IMG/VR virus record: IMGVR_UViG_3300005613_000316
Coordinates: 1-29,190 of that record
Origin: a virus
Length of the DNA: 29,190 bases
Strand: one strand, 5' to 3'
Shown here: positions 20,747-29,061 of the stretch, one piece after another
Layout of the letters: each line of letters starts with the position of its first letter
Position numbering within the stretch: position 1 is the first letter of the stretch
Program-made: the position numbers and the translations under genes
Notes under the pieces: generated by a model
What the model saw: the letters and a program-made list of their open reading frames with translations, nothing else
Database searches by the model: none
What the model was told of the DNA's origin: nothing

Positions 20747-22472
20747 AGCTACCCGAGTAAGTTAGTTCTTCCGCAAGGTGATCAAACGTCCTATAAAGGA
20801 GCGGAGTGATATTCAGTCTAGGATCAGCCGCTAAGGGTTGATCAGGCGCAAGAGGATGCGGAGACTGCAACATCTGGTTTAATAATACCAGGAATTGCTG
20901 CATTGCCGACTGTACTTGTCCGACCATTCTGAAAGGAAAACCTTTCAGCATTTCGGCACGTTCAGACTCATTTTTGTCAGGAAATAAGTATTTCAAAGCT
21001 TCAACGCTTTCCACACCTAATTCCTGCATATTCCGCACTACCATTGACTTTTGAAGTACGTCGTAGGCAGTGTCCTCGTACACATCGCCTTGATAGCGAT
21101 AAGAGACTGAGCGGTCGCCATCTTCCGGAAGACCGATGACGCCGCGTGGAACTTTATTTTCTGATAATGCTTTCTTAATCTCTTCGTCAAGTTTCATTTC
21201 AAATCGCCGAGAAGCTTTTTGATATTTCTCGACAGATTCTTCTGTCATTTCTTCAGGTGGTTTAGGTTCTTTTAAGCCAGAAGCGGCAATAAAAGACTCA
21301 CGAAATATCACCTCTTGGTGATAAATCATCATTTCTAAAAGTCGACAAAAACCGTAAGTTAAGAAACTTTTGTTTTTGCGAGTAGCCGTGGCTTGAGCAC
21401 GGCCCATTAAGCCTTTAATTTCAGTGGCTGTAGCACCAGCCGAGATTGAAATTTCATCCACCCCGCCTAAAGCAGTGCGGATTTCTTCTCTTAAAAGAAG
21501 CGCATAGCGGTTCATGTCACCGCTAATCGGATCAGGTGTCATATAACCGACACGATCCGAAGGCTCCACGTTGGCGATGATGCGTGGGACGCGAAGACCG
21601 CCTCCCATAGCAGTACCAAACGGCTCGCTTACGCGAGTCGAAGGTGTGTCCCGACCACCGAAGCCACTTTGTGAGCTAATGGTGGGCCGGAAAGCATTTC
21701 CAGCATCAGCAGCCTCGACCAGATCAGATCGAGGACGGCTGGAAATAAGCGTAGGATTACCAAAAAACTCAATATTTTTAGAAATATTTTTGATCATGTT
21801 GTCATGAAGCACAATCTGCTCCATGAACGGATCAAAATCTCCTTCTCCTTCAGTGCCGCTAGCGTTGGGCTTATTTAAAACTTCAACTGCAGGGACAAAA
21901 CCTAAAGGGTTAGGTCTAGTTTTACCCGGTGTTAAAACTGCTCCAGGCTCTAACTCAAAACTAAGCTCTGTATCAGACTCAACTTCACTTATTTCGTCAG
22001 CAGTAATACCTAAACGTACATAACGCTTGTTTTGACCGTAAACATCGCTAGGTAAACCTAATGATGAATTCTTAACTTTATAGTCATAAAGAATAACTAC
22101 TTCTTCTACTTGACCGTTTATATCGTGATAAACACGGTATTGTTTTTTGTTGAAAAAATAAATTTGATATTTAAGTTTTTGATTAGGTCGGAAGTAAAAA
22201 AGTCCGCAACCGTCGATTAAAAAACTTCTAATAATCGCAGGAAAACGAATATCGAGTCGATTTAACTCGATAACGTCCCGCAAAAAGGAAGTTCGGCTTT
22301 TGTAAGTGTCTTGATCGCAGTAGAAAGAAAGACCCTTTTTGATCATTAAAAGAGTCATCTGCTGCAGATGGCTTAACACCACCATGGTTGCAGCTTGATT
22401 TGATCGATCTTGAGTGCGGGCAGCCTCTAAGATCTCCTCAAATTGGTTACGAATCTCTGTAGAGGCTGTCAT
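20253..22472 (-). CDS. Portal protein
   Basis: 739 residues. An N-terminal helical part (QFEEILEAARTQDRSNQAAT) leads to the portal-type core: RFPAIIRSFLIDGCGLFYFR, YDYKVKNSSLGLPSDVYGQN, EISISAGATATEIKGLMGRA, ATRKNKSFLTYGFCRLLEMM and QEVIFRESFIAA. The last about 165 residues are Gly/Pro-rich with a basic end (KRRQRRGR) and overlap the scaffold-like gene. Known role: a dodecameric ring at one capsid vertex through which DNA is packaged and ejected; it also anchors the tail. The gene follows small gene 22482-22625 in the same direction. The family is inferred from pattern, length and neighbours. Confidence 0.85.
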   Translation of the reverse strand: MTASTEIRNQFEEILEAARTQDRSNQAATMVVLSHLQQMTLLMIKKGLSFYCDQDTYKSRTSFLRDVIELNRLDIRFPAIIRSFLIDGCGLFYFRPNQKLKYQIYFFNKKQYRVYHDINGQVEEVVILYDYKVKNSSLGLPSDVYGQNKRYVRLGITADEISEVESDTELSFELEPGAVLTPGKTRPNPLGFVPAVEVLNKPNASGTEGEGDFDPFMEQIVLHDNMIKNISKNIEFFGNPTLISSRPRSDLVEAADAGNAFRPTISSQSGFGGRDTPSTRVSEPFGTAMGGGLRVPRIIANVEPSDRVGYMTPDPISGDMNRYALLLREEIRTALGGVDEISISAGATATEIKGLMGRAQATATRKNKSFLTYGFCRLLEMMIYHQEVIFRESFIAASGLKEPKPPEEMTEESVEKYQKASRRFEMKLDEEIKKALSENKVPRGVIGLPEDGDRSVSYRYQGDVYEDTAYDVLQKSMVVRNMQELGVESVEALKYLFPDKNESERAEMLKGFPFRMVGQVQSAMQQFLVLLNQMLQSPHPLAPDQPLAADPRLNITPLLYRTFDHLAEELTYSGSYEPADPSFDPEPGLPGGSPGGIQRPGLNNRLPAMGGPNVYPGGSFGAYSPSAIAGGTGYGPFYQQPVQPVNVSILPQQPLGGSDGFPGEGAGPIAFPQPGSTVSNPGSTAGYNTERADFTGPALGLPAAGSADLAYQRLTDPDFLSGFYGPEQPGSKRRQRRGR

Positions 22473-22481
22473 TCACGAAAC

Positions 22482-22625
22482 TTACTTTTTGTCTTTGTAT
22501 GCGCGGGCTTTTTCCTTAGCTCGCTTCTGTTTACCCATCTTAACCTCGTCACCGCTAGGAGCTTTTCGTTCTTCGCGATCTTTTTGGAACTTGGCTAAGA
22601 CCTCTGCGGGCATCTTGTCAGCCAT
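22482..22625 (-). CDS. Tiny highly charged protein, 47 aa
   Basis: ATG at 22623-22625, TAA at 22482-22484. Product is almost only charged residues: MADKMPAEVLAKFQKDREER then KMGKQKRAKEKARAYKDKK. It overlaps the end of the glycosyltransferase gene by 8 bp (ATGGCTGA) and precedes the portal, so it is probably co-translated with both. A helical, Lys/Glu/Arg-rich peptide of this sort may bind DNA or another virion component; function is unknown. Confidence 0.7.
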   Translation of the reverse strand: MADKMPAEVLAKFQKDREERKAPSGDEVKMGKQKRAKEKARAYKDKK

Positions 22626-23430
22626 CGGGAAGTAAATACTTACGAATTCTCTCTATTCTAAGGGCACCAGAGGGAAGTTTATCCAAAGGATACGAAGTAA
22701 TAAGGTGATCTTGTCGGCCAAGCATATCAGTTTTACCTTCTTCGGGCTCAAAATTATCGCACAGTTCTTGAACTTCGGGTTTATCCCAGATGTAATACTC
22801 TGCGATAGAGCGCAGCTTAGTACGACGCTTATCAGCGTCCCCCATCCAACTTAGATGCCATCCAGCATTTCTGTTACCAATGTAGTAGTTGTTTGTAGAG
22901 GCTCTCAGAGCAGAAAGCGTACCAAAATCTTTAAGTTGTCCCACAGTGCTTGCGGTGCCACACCGCCAATCGAATTTTTCGCCTTCAGGAGATTGAAGCT
23001 GCCTATCGGCTCGACCATAGTGCATAGACATACTCATGCGTACTACTTTATCTGAGTGCTCTAAAACAGCTTCTTTTATTTCGTTAATCTTCTCGGGGTT
23101 AGTGATCTCGTCGCAGTCCGAGCAGATGAAAAACGTGTCGTCAGGTAGTTGAAACAAGCCCACACTCAGAGCGTCTCGTTGTCCTCGCTCTCGCACCCAG
23201 GGGTCGGGCGCTTCTTCATACGAAGGTAACTCGACATGAAGGACTTGGACCTTATCTTCCGGTAGTCCAAGCTCTCTGAGAGTATTAACGCAACTAAATT
23301 CTTTAGGTTCGCCCCTGTGCGTATAATTCGCATCAGTAATCAGAAAACCATCTACGTGGTCATAGAGTGTATCAATTCTTAACTCCAGGAGCTCTTTCTC
23401 GTTGAAGTAAGGAAAGCAGTCGATTAACAC
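22618..23430 (-). CDS. GT17-family-like glycosyltransferase
   Basis: 270 residues with GTG start (GTG TTA ATC GAC TGC). MLIDCFPYFNEKELLELRID (1-20), followed by THRGEPKEFSC and FFICSDCDEI (101-109), matches family GT17 (beta-1,4-N-acetylglucosaminyltransferase-like), where an early D-x-F-x-[FY]-N-E-x-x-x-L-x-x-R and a D-x-D-type site occur; DCDE (105-108) would bind the metal and nucleotide sugar. The remaining part (GWHLSWMGDADKRRTKLRSI) is typical of the family's acceptor half. Likely transfers a sugar to a phage or host glycan. It lies directly upstream of the small gene and portal. Confidence 0.85.
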   Translation of the reverse strand: MLIDCFPYFNEKELLELRIDTLYDHVDGFLITDANYTHRGEPKEFSCVNTLRELGLPEDKVQVLHVELPSYEEAPDPWVRERGQRDALSVGLFQLPDDTFFICSDCDEITNPEKINEIKEAVLEHSDKVVRMSMSMHYGRADRQLQSPEGEKFDWRCGTASTVGQLKDFGTLSALRASTNNYYIGNRNAGWHLSWMGDADKRRTKLRSIAEYYIWDKPEVQELCDNFEPEEGKTDMLGRQDHLITSYPLDKLPSGALRIERIRKYLLPDG

Positions 23431-23462
23431 TGGGAGCTAAAAATCAATAGCAGTATACTAAC

Positions 23463-23756
23463 TCAATCCTCAAAAGAAGCCACCTGATTTAAGCGGTCTT
23501 TTGAAATTTTTAAAAGATAATCTTTAGTTTGCTCTACTTGTTGATCTACACCAGGATCGAATTGTTGTTCTTGAGCCCCCATCGAGGATGGCTGTGGTGG
23601 GGTAGGCGCATCAACCTGAGTATTTTCACCATTAAATACTTGATCGTGAAAATGTTCTTCGACACCCCTGTCGCGAACACGCTGTTGCTCAGCAGCATCT
23701 ACAGCTCGGTTGTACCGATCGGAAAAAATATTGCCGAATTCAGAAAAGTTAGCCAT
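23463..23756 (-). CDS. Hypothetical protein, disordered centre
   Basis: 97 residues. N-terminus MANFSEFGNIFSDRYNRAVD is helical and charged, followed by a Pro/Gln-rich centre (DAPTPPQPSSMGAQEQQ) and a helical end (QTKDYLLKISKDRLNQ). Located between the GT17 gene and the 24050 gene in the same orientation. The layout suggests a small assembly or tether protein in the virion region. No family recognised. Confidence 0.7.
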   Translation of the reverse strand: MANFSEFGNIFSDRYNRAVDAAEQQRVRDRGVEEHFHDQVFNGENTQVDAPTPPQPSSMGAQEQQFDPGVDQQVEQTKDYLLKISKDRLNQVASFED

Positions 23757-23759
23757 AGA

Positions 23760-24050
23760 TCAATACAGAACAAAAGCGCCAGGAAGATTTCCGCTAATGA
23801 CGGCTGTACAAGAGATTGGAAAAATTTGATTACCAGCTATTTCAATAGCAGAAGCTACCTGACCAGGAGCATCTGCAAGCTCAACAGCTAAGTAACCTTT
23901 GTTCTGGTTAGAGTCTGCCTCCACAAAAATGGCTCGGCAGGCTGGAAACCGAACAGTGCTCATATCGCCAGACAAAGAAACACCAAAACCGCTTCCATAA
24001 GGAAGTTGGGCGGTCTGTCCGTAATAAGATCCGAAAGCGCGAACGTCCAT
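23760..24050 (-). CDS. Small beta-rich protein, possible decoration protein
   Basis: 96 residues, strand-rich: MDVRAFGSYYGQTAQLPYGS, TVRFPACRAIFVEADSN, YLAVELADAPGQVASAIEIA, then an ending FPISCTAVISGNLPGAFVLY. Regular short strands with Gly turns, no charge clusters, resemble small capsid decoration or tail-tip proteins. Only 3 bp separate it from the next gene, so it is in the same operon. No motif gives a firm name. Confidence 0.7.
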   Translation of the reverse strand: MDVRAFGSYYGQTAQLPYGSGFGVSLSGDMSTVRFPACRAIFVEADSNQNKGYLAVELADAPGQVASAIEIAGNQIFPISCTAVISGNLPGAFVLY

Positions 24051-24065
24051 TTTTAAATCTTTTTG

Positions 24066-24359
24066 TCAGTCTAGCTCACTAAGCTCAATAAGCTTTTCCA
24101 AGTACCATTTTGCTTTTTTTAAGTCCTCAACACCATTTTTATACTGAAACCTCCAAATATATTTAAAACATGAAAGCTGGCAAAAGTTTTTAACGGCCTC
24201 AGACCCAGCCGAAGCCAGCATTGCATCAAAACACTCAACTCCTCCTTGGTTGTAATGACTCGGGTGATTCACGCGATCAGAAGCTTTCTTATTTTCGTCT
24301 AAAAAACAAGGAGGATCTACCATGTCAAACTCAGGCGCACCGTCAAAAAAATTTTTCAT
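24066..24359 (-). CDS. DUF3310-family protein
   Basis: The frame starts at 24389, but the ATG at 24359 (MKNFFDGAPEF) follows the stop of the upstream glycosyltransferase by one base and is preferred. 97 residues. NHPSHYNQGGVECFDAM (31-47), then FCQLSCFKYIWRFQYKNG and DLKKAKWYLEKLIEL, is the DUF3310 pattern. The family is widespread in phages, and members have been annotated as nucleotide kinase-like, though the function is unproven. Located in the late block beside the terminase and glycosyltransferase genes. Confidence 0.88.
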   Translation of the reverse strand: MKNFFDGAPEFDMVDPPCFLDENKKASDRVNHPSHYNQGGVECFDAMLASAGSEAVKNFCQLSCFKYIWRFQYKNGVEDLKKAKWYLEKLIELSELD

Positions 24360-24360
24360 G

Positions 24361-25233
24361 TCAGTATGCGAACATTGTTTCCGTGTCAATAATACTCTCT
24401 TTTTGTAAAAGAGTAGAGGAATATTTTGAATCTAAGTGCTCAACTAGCGCATAGTCTGGGATAGTAATTTTATTATCTATTCGCACGGTTGGAACGACAC
24501 GTCGATGCTCTTGTTCCAGAAGTAAATTTTCAAAAGCTAAACCCATAGAAGAACGATCGGCAATAGGCCAATTTCGCTTTCCAGTTTTCAAATAACTTTT
24601 ATTCGGATCACAACTATCGCTAGTTATATATTTATCTGCTTGATCTTGATCTAAAACCATCAAACCAGCGTAAGGATTACCCAGTGACACAAAGCCAAGA
24701 ATCGAAGAATCTAAAGGAGTTGCTATAAAACTTCCGTTATGTGAAATATTCCCCCAACAGTTCTCAGTGGGACCTAAAAGATTCCACTTTCTGTAATTAT
24801 CAAAAGGTATCTTTTTACCACCACACCGCTCAAAACGACAAAAACCTGGTTCTAGATTTTTACGTTTTAAAACATCTTTGTATTTAAACCAGTAATTAAA
24901 ATGAATATCTTTAAAAACCATGTCGTTTTCTGAGTACATATAAAAACTGTGCTCACGATTTTTTACCTTTTTTATAAAATTTGGTTTGTGAGCCCAGCAT
25001 AAATAATACCCTGTAAACTCAGGAGAAGCAACAATGTATTTTATGTTTTTTAGTTTAGTATGTGAGTCAACTATGTAGGAAAGTTCATCGACGTCTTCAG
25101 CATGATCATTATCTACAAAAATTTCTACTTCAGTATTTAAAGGAAGAGATTCGTAACCCTCCAGCACTTTTAAAGTTGTTTTTAACCTGTTTAACGGGTT
25201 GTGGGCTGTAATAGCTATGTAAATAGATGACAT
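24361..25233 (-). CDS. Putative glycosyltransferase, GT-A-like fold
   Basis: 290 residues. YIAITAHNPLNRLKTTLKVL opens like GT2-type sugar transferases; TEVEIFVDNDHAEDVD provides a first acidic site (D41/D43) and FYMYSENDMVFKD (about 97-109) a likely metal/nucleotide-sugar site in place of DxD. The C-terminal region has aromatic and Asn/Gly residues that could hold the acceptor. Exact family and donor cannot be set. Overlaps the terminase stop by 1-3 bp, so it is part of the same transcript. Confidence 0.78.
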   Translation of the reverse strand: MSSIYIAITAHNPLNRLKTTLKVLEGYESLPLNTEVEIFVDNDHAEDVDELSYIVDSHTKLKNIKYIVASPEFTGYYLCWAHKPNFIKKVKNREHSFYMYSENDMVFKDIHFNYWFKYKDVLKRKNLEPGFCRFERCGGKKIPFDNYRKWNLLGPTENCWGNISHNGSFIATPLDSSILGFVSLGNPYAGLMVLDQDQADKYITSDSCDPNKSYLKTGKRNWPIADRSSMGLAFENLLLEQEHRRVVPTVRIDNKITIPDYALVEHLDSKYSSTLLQKESIIDTETMFAY

Positions 25234-26753
25234 TAGTATTCAACAGAAAAATTACCGCGTCTCTGTAAAAATGTCATAAGCCAAGTGTAAGCATCCAAAA
25301 GGTCGTCATGCGAAGTCGCTCCTACATTAATTAACTGATCAACAAGAGCATCAAATTTTCGGTATTTATTAAAAACAACTTTTTTATTTTCAAGCAGACC
25401 AAGTGTGCCCCTAAAGCGAGCTACTTTATCGCCTCTAAAACCTTTAACTTCATGGATATGAATGTTACCTAACCCACGCTCTTGCAAAAGGACTCGCCTA
25501 AGATCTGCCGCTAGAGATGCTTGATAAGCGACAGCTTCGACCACTAACGTAACGGTCGAATACGTAGGGAAATATTCATCACCCTGAGTCTGTAGTATTC
25601 CCCACTCTACTAACATATCGCACAGCATATCAATTTTTTCAAGATTACCTATAGAACGCACTTGATGTGAATCAATAATATAGTAGTTGTCCTTTAATCG
25701 TCCTCCTAAAACAAACGCTGTGTAGTCTGAAGTCTCATTTTTACTAGCTGAGAGATCGATACCCACTGCGAGAGAATCGAACTCAGTAACTACTTCTCCT
25801 TTAATAATTAGATCAGGAGATAAAACTAAGTCCGAGGTCATCACTGGTTGTTGCTGATACTGATAAGCAAAAGCAACCGGATCCAGCTCTTTTTGTCCTA
25901 GTAAGTACTCGACAGACCACTGCTCAGGCCAGTAACTAACAGGTTCGCCATTTTTATCGTATGTAAGAGCTTCTTGCGCGACCTGTTTCCAGCCTTTTTG
26001 CGGTACAAACATAGTTTTATGGATATCAAGCGGATGGAAACGAGTACCTAGACAGATCGAACGCCCACCCTCAAAGACAATCGGCGCAATAACTGACGAC
26101 CAGTTACTGTTCATTTCGTCTCGAATGGCTGGGTTCTTAATGTCCGAGCTTGATTTAATAGGGTCATCGACGATAACTAAGTGAGCACGTTTTGAAGTAA
26201 TCGAGCCTCTCAACCCAGCAGCCCTGAGCGTAAATTCCTCATCGCCCACGCGGGGAATCCCTGCGTAATCGAAGTCAATCGACCAACCGATATCGCTCTG
26301 CATACCGGCCTTTAACTTCACCCGAGGAAATATTTTTTTAAAAGATGAAGAATCAATAATTTGTTTAATAATCCGACTTTTGGGGATAGCTGTAGCGATG
26401 TTGTAAGAACAGTAAATAATTTGAAGAGGACGCTGAGCAGTTGTGTGGCGACCAATAACCCAAGCCGTAAACAGGTTGAGCACCGTGCTCTTAGCGCTTC
26501 CACGGGGGCTCAGAATATCAAGGTTCGGCCCTGCAATATCTAATAAGTATTTGTTGCTTTCCCCTGTAATCAACTCCCGATGCCATTCGAGCATGTGTCT
26601 AGCAGGCGGCTTATCAAGAAGCGTACAGAACGTCATAAAGTCATTCTGTGCTCTTGAAAAAACATTATCAATACCAGTATCTTCCTTGTCAATAGCTTTC
26701 TGAGCGCGAAGCTTTAAAGCTCGTCGATAAGCAAAAGTCTCTCTGCTGGGCAT
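25233..26753 (-). CDS. terL: Terminase large subunit
   Basis: 506 residues from the ATG at 26753 (MPSRETFAYRR); the frame extends to 26804 but that would overlap the divergent gene start. Walker A SPRGSAKST (82-90), Walker B LVIVDDP (192-198), the coupling segment RAAGLRGSITSKRAH just before it, and the RNase H-like nuclease AVGIDLSASKNETSDYTAF and TLVVEAVAYQ, ending with HDDLLDAYTW. Known role: the ATPase motor that drives DNA into the procapsid through the portal and cuts it. No small subunit was recognised nearby. Very good identification. Confidence 0.96.
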   Translation of the reverse strand: MPSRETFAYRRALKLRAQKAIDKEDTGIDNVFSRAQNDFMTFCTLLDKPPARHMLEWHRELITGESNKYLLDIAGPNLDILSPRGSAKSTVLNLFTAWVIGRHTTAQRPLQIIYCSYNIATAIPKSRIIKQIIDSSSFKKIFPRVKLKAGMQSDIGWSIDFDYAGIPRVGDEEFTLRAAGLRGSITSKRAHLVIVDDPIKSSSDIKNPAIRDEMNSNWSSVIAPIVFEGGRSICLGTRFHPLDIHKTMFVPQKGWKQVAQEALTYDKNGEPVSYWPEQWSVEYLLGQKELDPVAFAYQYQQQPVMTSDLVLSPDLIIKGEVVTEFDSLAVGIDLSASKNETSDYTAFVLGGRLKDNYYIIDSHQVRSIGNLEKIDMLCDMLVEWGILQTQGDEYFPTYSTVTLVVEAVAYQASLAADLRRVLLQERGLGNIHIHEVKGFRGDKVARFRGTLGLLENKKVVFNKYRKFDALVDQLINVGATSHDDLLDAYTWLMTFLQRRGNFSVEY

Positions 26754-26775
26754 AATCGAAAACTGTCTGTATACT
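26747..26775 (+). promoter_or_regulatory. Candidate divergent promoter
   Basis: TATACT (26770-26775) is a strong -10 box 22 bp before the ATG at 26798; TGGGCA (26747-26752) lies 17 bp upstream and matches TTGACA at four of six positions. It overlaps the start of terL on the other strand, so transcription in one direction may affect the other. Confidence 0.4.
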
Positions 26776-26797
26776 GATAGCGAAAGTCTACATCCGT

Positions 26798-27970
26798 ATG
26801 GCAAAAATTCTCTGGTATGGTGACGGTGTTTCTAACACGGGATTTGCTCGTGTGACACACAGTGTATTAGAACAACTTAGTAAAAATCCTGAGAATGAAA
26901 TTGTTCTGTATGCAATCAATTATAACGGAGATCCTCATCCCTATAATTTTAAAATTTATCCCGCCGCTGCTCACAATCCGCAAGATCGTTTTGGTATTAG
27001 TCGGATTCAGCAAATCGTAGAAACAGAGAAACCTGATTTTTTTATCTGTTTAAATGACATATGGATCGTAAACCAAGTTTGGGAAAGAATTCACTTATTA
27101 AAGTCAGCGATTAATTTTAAATTTATTGCTTACTTCCCAACAGACTCAGAGTGGTATCCGCTCTCGATGCTTCGTTTTTTAAAAGATTGGGATTTTGCAA
27201 TTACTTTTACAATCGAGCAAGCGCAGCGATTGATGGCTCACGGGGTTAAACCCAAATTAATGGGCGTTATACCACACGGAATTGACAATCAGAAGTTTTA
27301 TCAAATTGATCAAGCCCAAGCTCGTAAAACTTTAGGGCTGCCGGAAGATAAATTTATTGTTTTTAACGGCAACAGGAATCAACCGCGAAAGCTTATTGAT
27401 CAGACGATCAAGGCGTTTGCTGAGTTTGCACAAGGCAAGCAGGATGTTTTGCTTTACCTGCACATGGGTGAGAAAGATCTTGGTTGGGCAGTTAAAGAGA
27501 TTTTTGAAACTGAGATGAGAAGGCGAGGCGAAGATCCAACAGCAAAACTTTGTATGTCACCAGATATTAACTATTTATGTGCACCGTCTGACGAACATCT
27601 AAACCTTATATATAACGCTGTTGATGTAGGAATTAATACGGCTAACGGCGAAGGCTGGGGATTAGTTCCATTCGAACATGCGATGTGTAAAAAGCCTCAA
27701 CTGGTTCCTAACCACACTTCTTGCAAAGATATCTGGAAAGAAAAAGGTCTTTTAATCAATGTCGCAGCTTGGTTTACCGACAAAGACTTAGGAGTGGAAA
27801 GAGGAATTATCGACTACAAACATGCGGCGCAACTGCTTCAGGAGTTATATGAAGATGAAACTTATCGCCAGCATGTAGCCGAAAAATGTTTTGAAGTCAC
27901 GCAAAACCCTTCTTACCGTTGGGACAAAATTGCTGAAGGTTTCAGCAACGCAATGGAGGCTCTTTCATGA
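26798..27970 (+). CDS. GT4-family-like glycosyltransferase
   Basis: 390 residues, GT-B two-domain architecture. N-terminal domain: MAKILWYGDGVSNTGFARVT with a Gly-rich loop, FFICLNDIWIVNQVW and AYFPTDSEWYP. C-terminal domain: IPHGIDNQKF (158-167), FNGNRNQPRKLID (189-201) and NGEGWGLVPFEH (283-294), which matches the GT4 E-x-x-G-x-x-x-x-E donor-binding signature. It probably transfers an activated sugar to a glycan or protein. Stop overlaps the start of the next gene (ATGA at 27967-27970). Family is well supported; sugar and acceptor are not known. Confidence 0.9.
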   Translation: MAKILWYGDGVSNTGFARVTHSVLEQLSKNPENEIVLYAINYNGDPHPYNFKIYPAAAHNPQDRFGISRIQQIVETEKPDFFICLNDIWIVNQVWERIHLLKSAINFKFIAYFPTDSEWYPLSMLRFLKDWDFAITFTIEQAQRLMAHGVKPKLMGVIPHGIDNQKFYQIDQAQARKTLGLPEDKFIVFNGNRNQPRKLIDQTIKAFAEFAQGKQDVLLYLHMGEKDLGWAVKEIFETEMRRRGEDPTAKLCMSPDINYLCAPSDEHLNLIYNAVDVGINTANGEGWGLVPFEHAMCKKPQLVPNHTSCKDIWKEKGLLINVAAWFTDKDLGVERGIIDYKHAAQLLQELYEDETYRQHVAEKCFEVTQNPSYRWDKIAEGFSNAMEALS

Positions 27971-29061
27971 CCATTCAACACATTCGTCACAGTACTTCTT
28001 TAAGCTACGTACAACATCCAGTAAACATACGTCCTAAAACTGGGTATCCCAGTGTCTATCAACAAGCGGAAGATATCGGCGGTGTCTTCACTCGAATCAA
28101 TCGAGGCTTGCCCGACCAAGCAATTGCTAATTTCAGTCCTTGTTTATTACATCACAAAGGGCATCGTCTTCTTTCTTTTAGAAGCCAACCAGAGCCTTTT
28201 GTTTTTAGACACGATCATAAATACTTTTACTACAACAACACGCCCACGGATATTTATGTAGGTGAGCTTATTTCTGACGACACAGTCGCAGGAGCTCAAA
28301 AAATTAGACGTGGGCCGCACAGGCTCAGCTACGAAGATGCGCGTTTGTTTAAAGCACCTGACGATGAGCTTTATATTCAATTCATAACTAGCTCATACGC
28401 GAGTAAATGGGACTCTTCAAATCATTTGTTAGTAAACCAACCTAAGGTGTGTGTAGGAAAACTAAACGAGTTTGGGGAAGCCGAAGATTGCGTGTACCCA
28501 CCTGCCGGTCAAAACTTACAAAGAAACAAGCCTGAAAAAAACTGGTGTTTCTTTTCGGATAAAGGAAAACTTAAACTCCTCTATTCGACGATACCCATCG
28601 TAATTAAGACACCGGGACAAGAAGATAAAAATATTGATTCTTCGTCTTTAAAAAAAGTTGTAAGTGATTATCCTACTTTTAACTCTACGGCGCCTATAAA
28701 CATTGGCGATGAGTGGCTTGTATTCTTCCATTGGAAGTACATGGCTTATGACGCTTCAAAACAAATTACATTCCTCTTATATCATTTAGGAATGTATACG
28801 CTAGATAAAGACATGACTAAAATTACCAGACAATGCACAGAGGCACTATTTAGTGGGTCAACGCACGATAATCTTATCTGGTGGACCGACTGCACAGGTC
28901 AGCCCGTATCTAAACAACCCGCTTGCATCTTGCCTTTTGGCGGAGATTACGTCGAAGAAGACGACACAATTGAACTAGCTATCGGAGTCAATGACTCTTT
29001 TATGGGTATTTTTAAGTGCCCGCTTGTAAACCTTCTCGGGTTACTGGAGCCGGTAAAATGA
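27967..29061 (+). CDS. Beta-propeller glycoside phosphorylase-like protein (GH130-like)
   Basis: 364 residues. LPDQAIANFSPCLLHHKG, RLSYEDARLF (119-128), LYIQFITSSYASK and KPEKNWCFFSDKGKLKLLYS (188-207) reproduce the blade pattern of GH130 and similar five-bladed beta-propellers, with E-D-[PA]-R and [EK]-x-[ND]-W signatures. GH130 enzymes cleave beta-mannosides, most with phosphate and a catalytic Asp; the Pro to Ala change in EDAR may alter the loop. No signal peptide. Coupled to the GT4-like gene, so it may shape or turn over the same glycan, or be a non-catalytic sugar-binding protein. Fold moderately supported; activity inferred. Confidence 0.72.
   Translation: MTIQHIRHSTSLSYVQHPVNIRPKTGYPSVYQQAEDIGGVFTRINRGLPDQAIANFSPCLLHHKGHRLLSFRSQPEPFVFRHDHKYFYYNNTPTDIYVGELISDDTVAGAQKIRRGPHRLSYEDARLFKAPDDELYIQFITSSYASKWDSSNHLLVNQPKVCVGKLNEFGEAEDCVYPPAGQNLQRNKPEKNWCFFSDKGKLKLLYSTIPIVIKTPGQEDKNIDSSSLKKVVSDYPTFNSTAPINIGDEWLVFFHWKYMAYDASKQITFLLYHLGMYTLDKDMTKITRQCTEALFSGSTHDNLIWWTDCTGQPVSKQPACILPFGGDYVEEDDTIELAIGVNDSFMGIFKCPLVNLLGLLEPVK

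Noticed and set aside
26754-26804. Longer terminase start at 26804
   Set aside because: It would overlap the divergent gene start and candidate promoter; the extra 17 residues have no terminase pattern.
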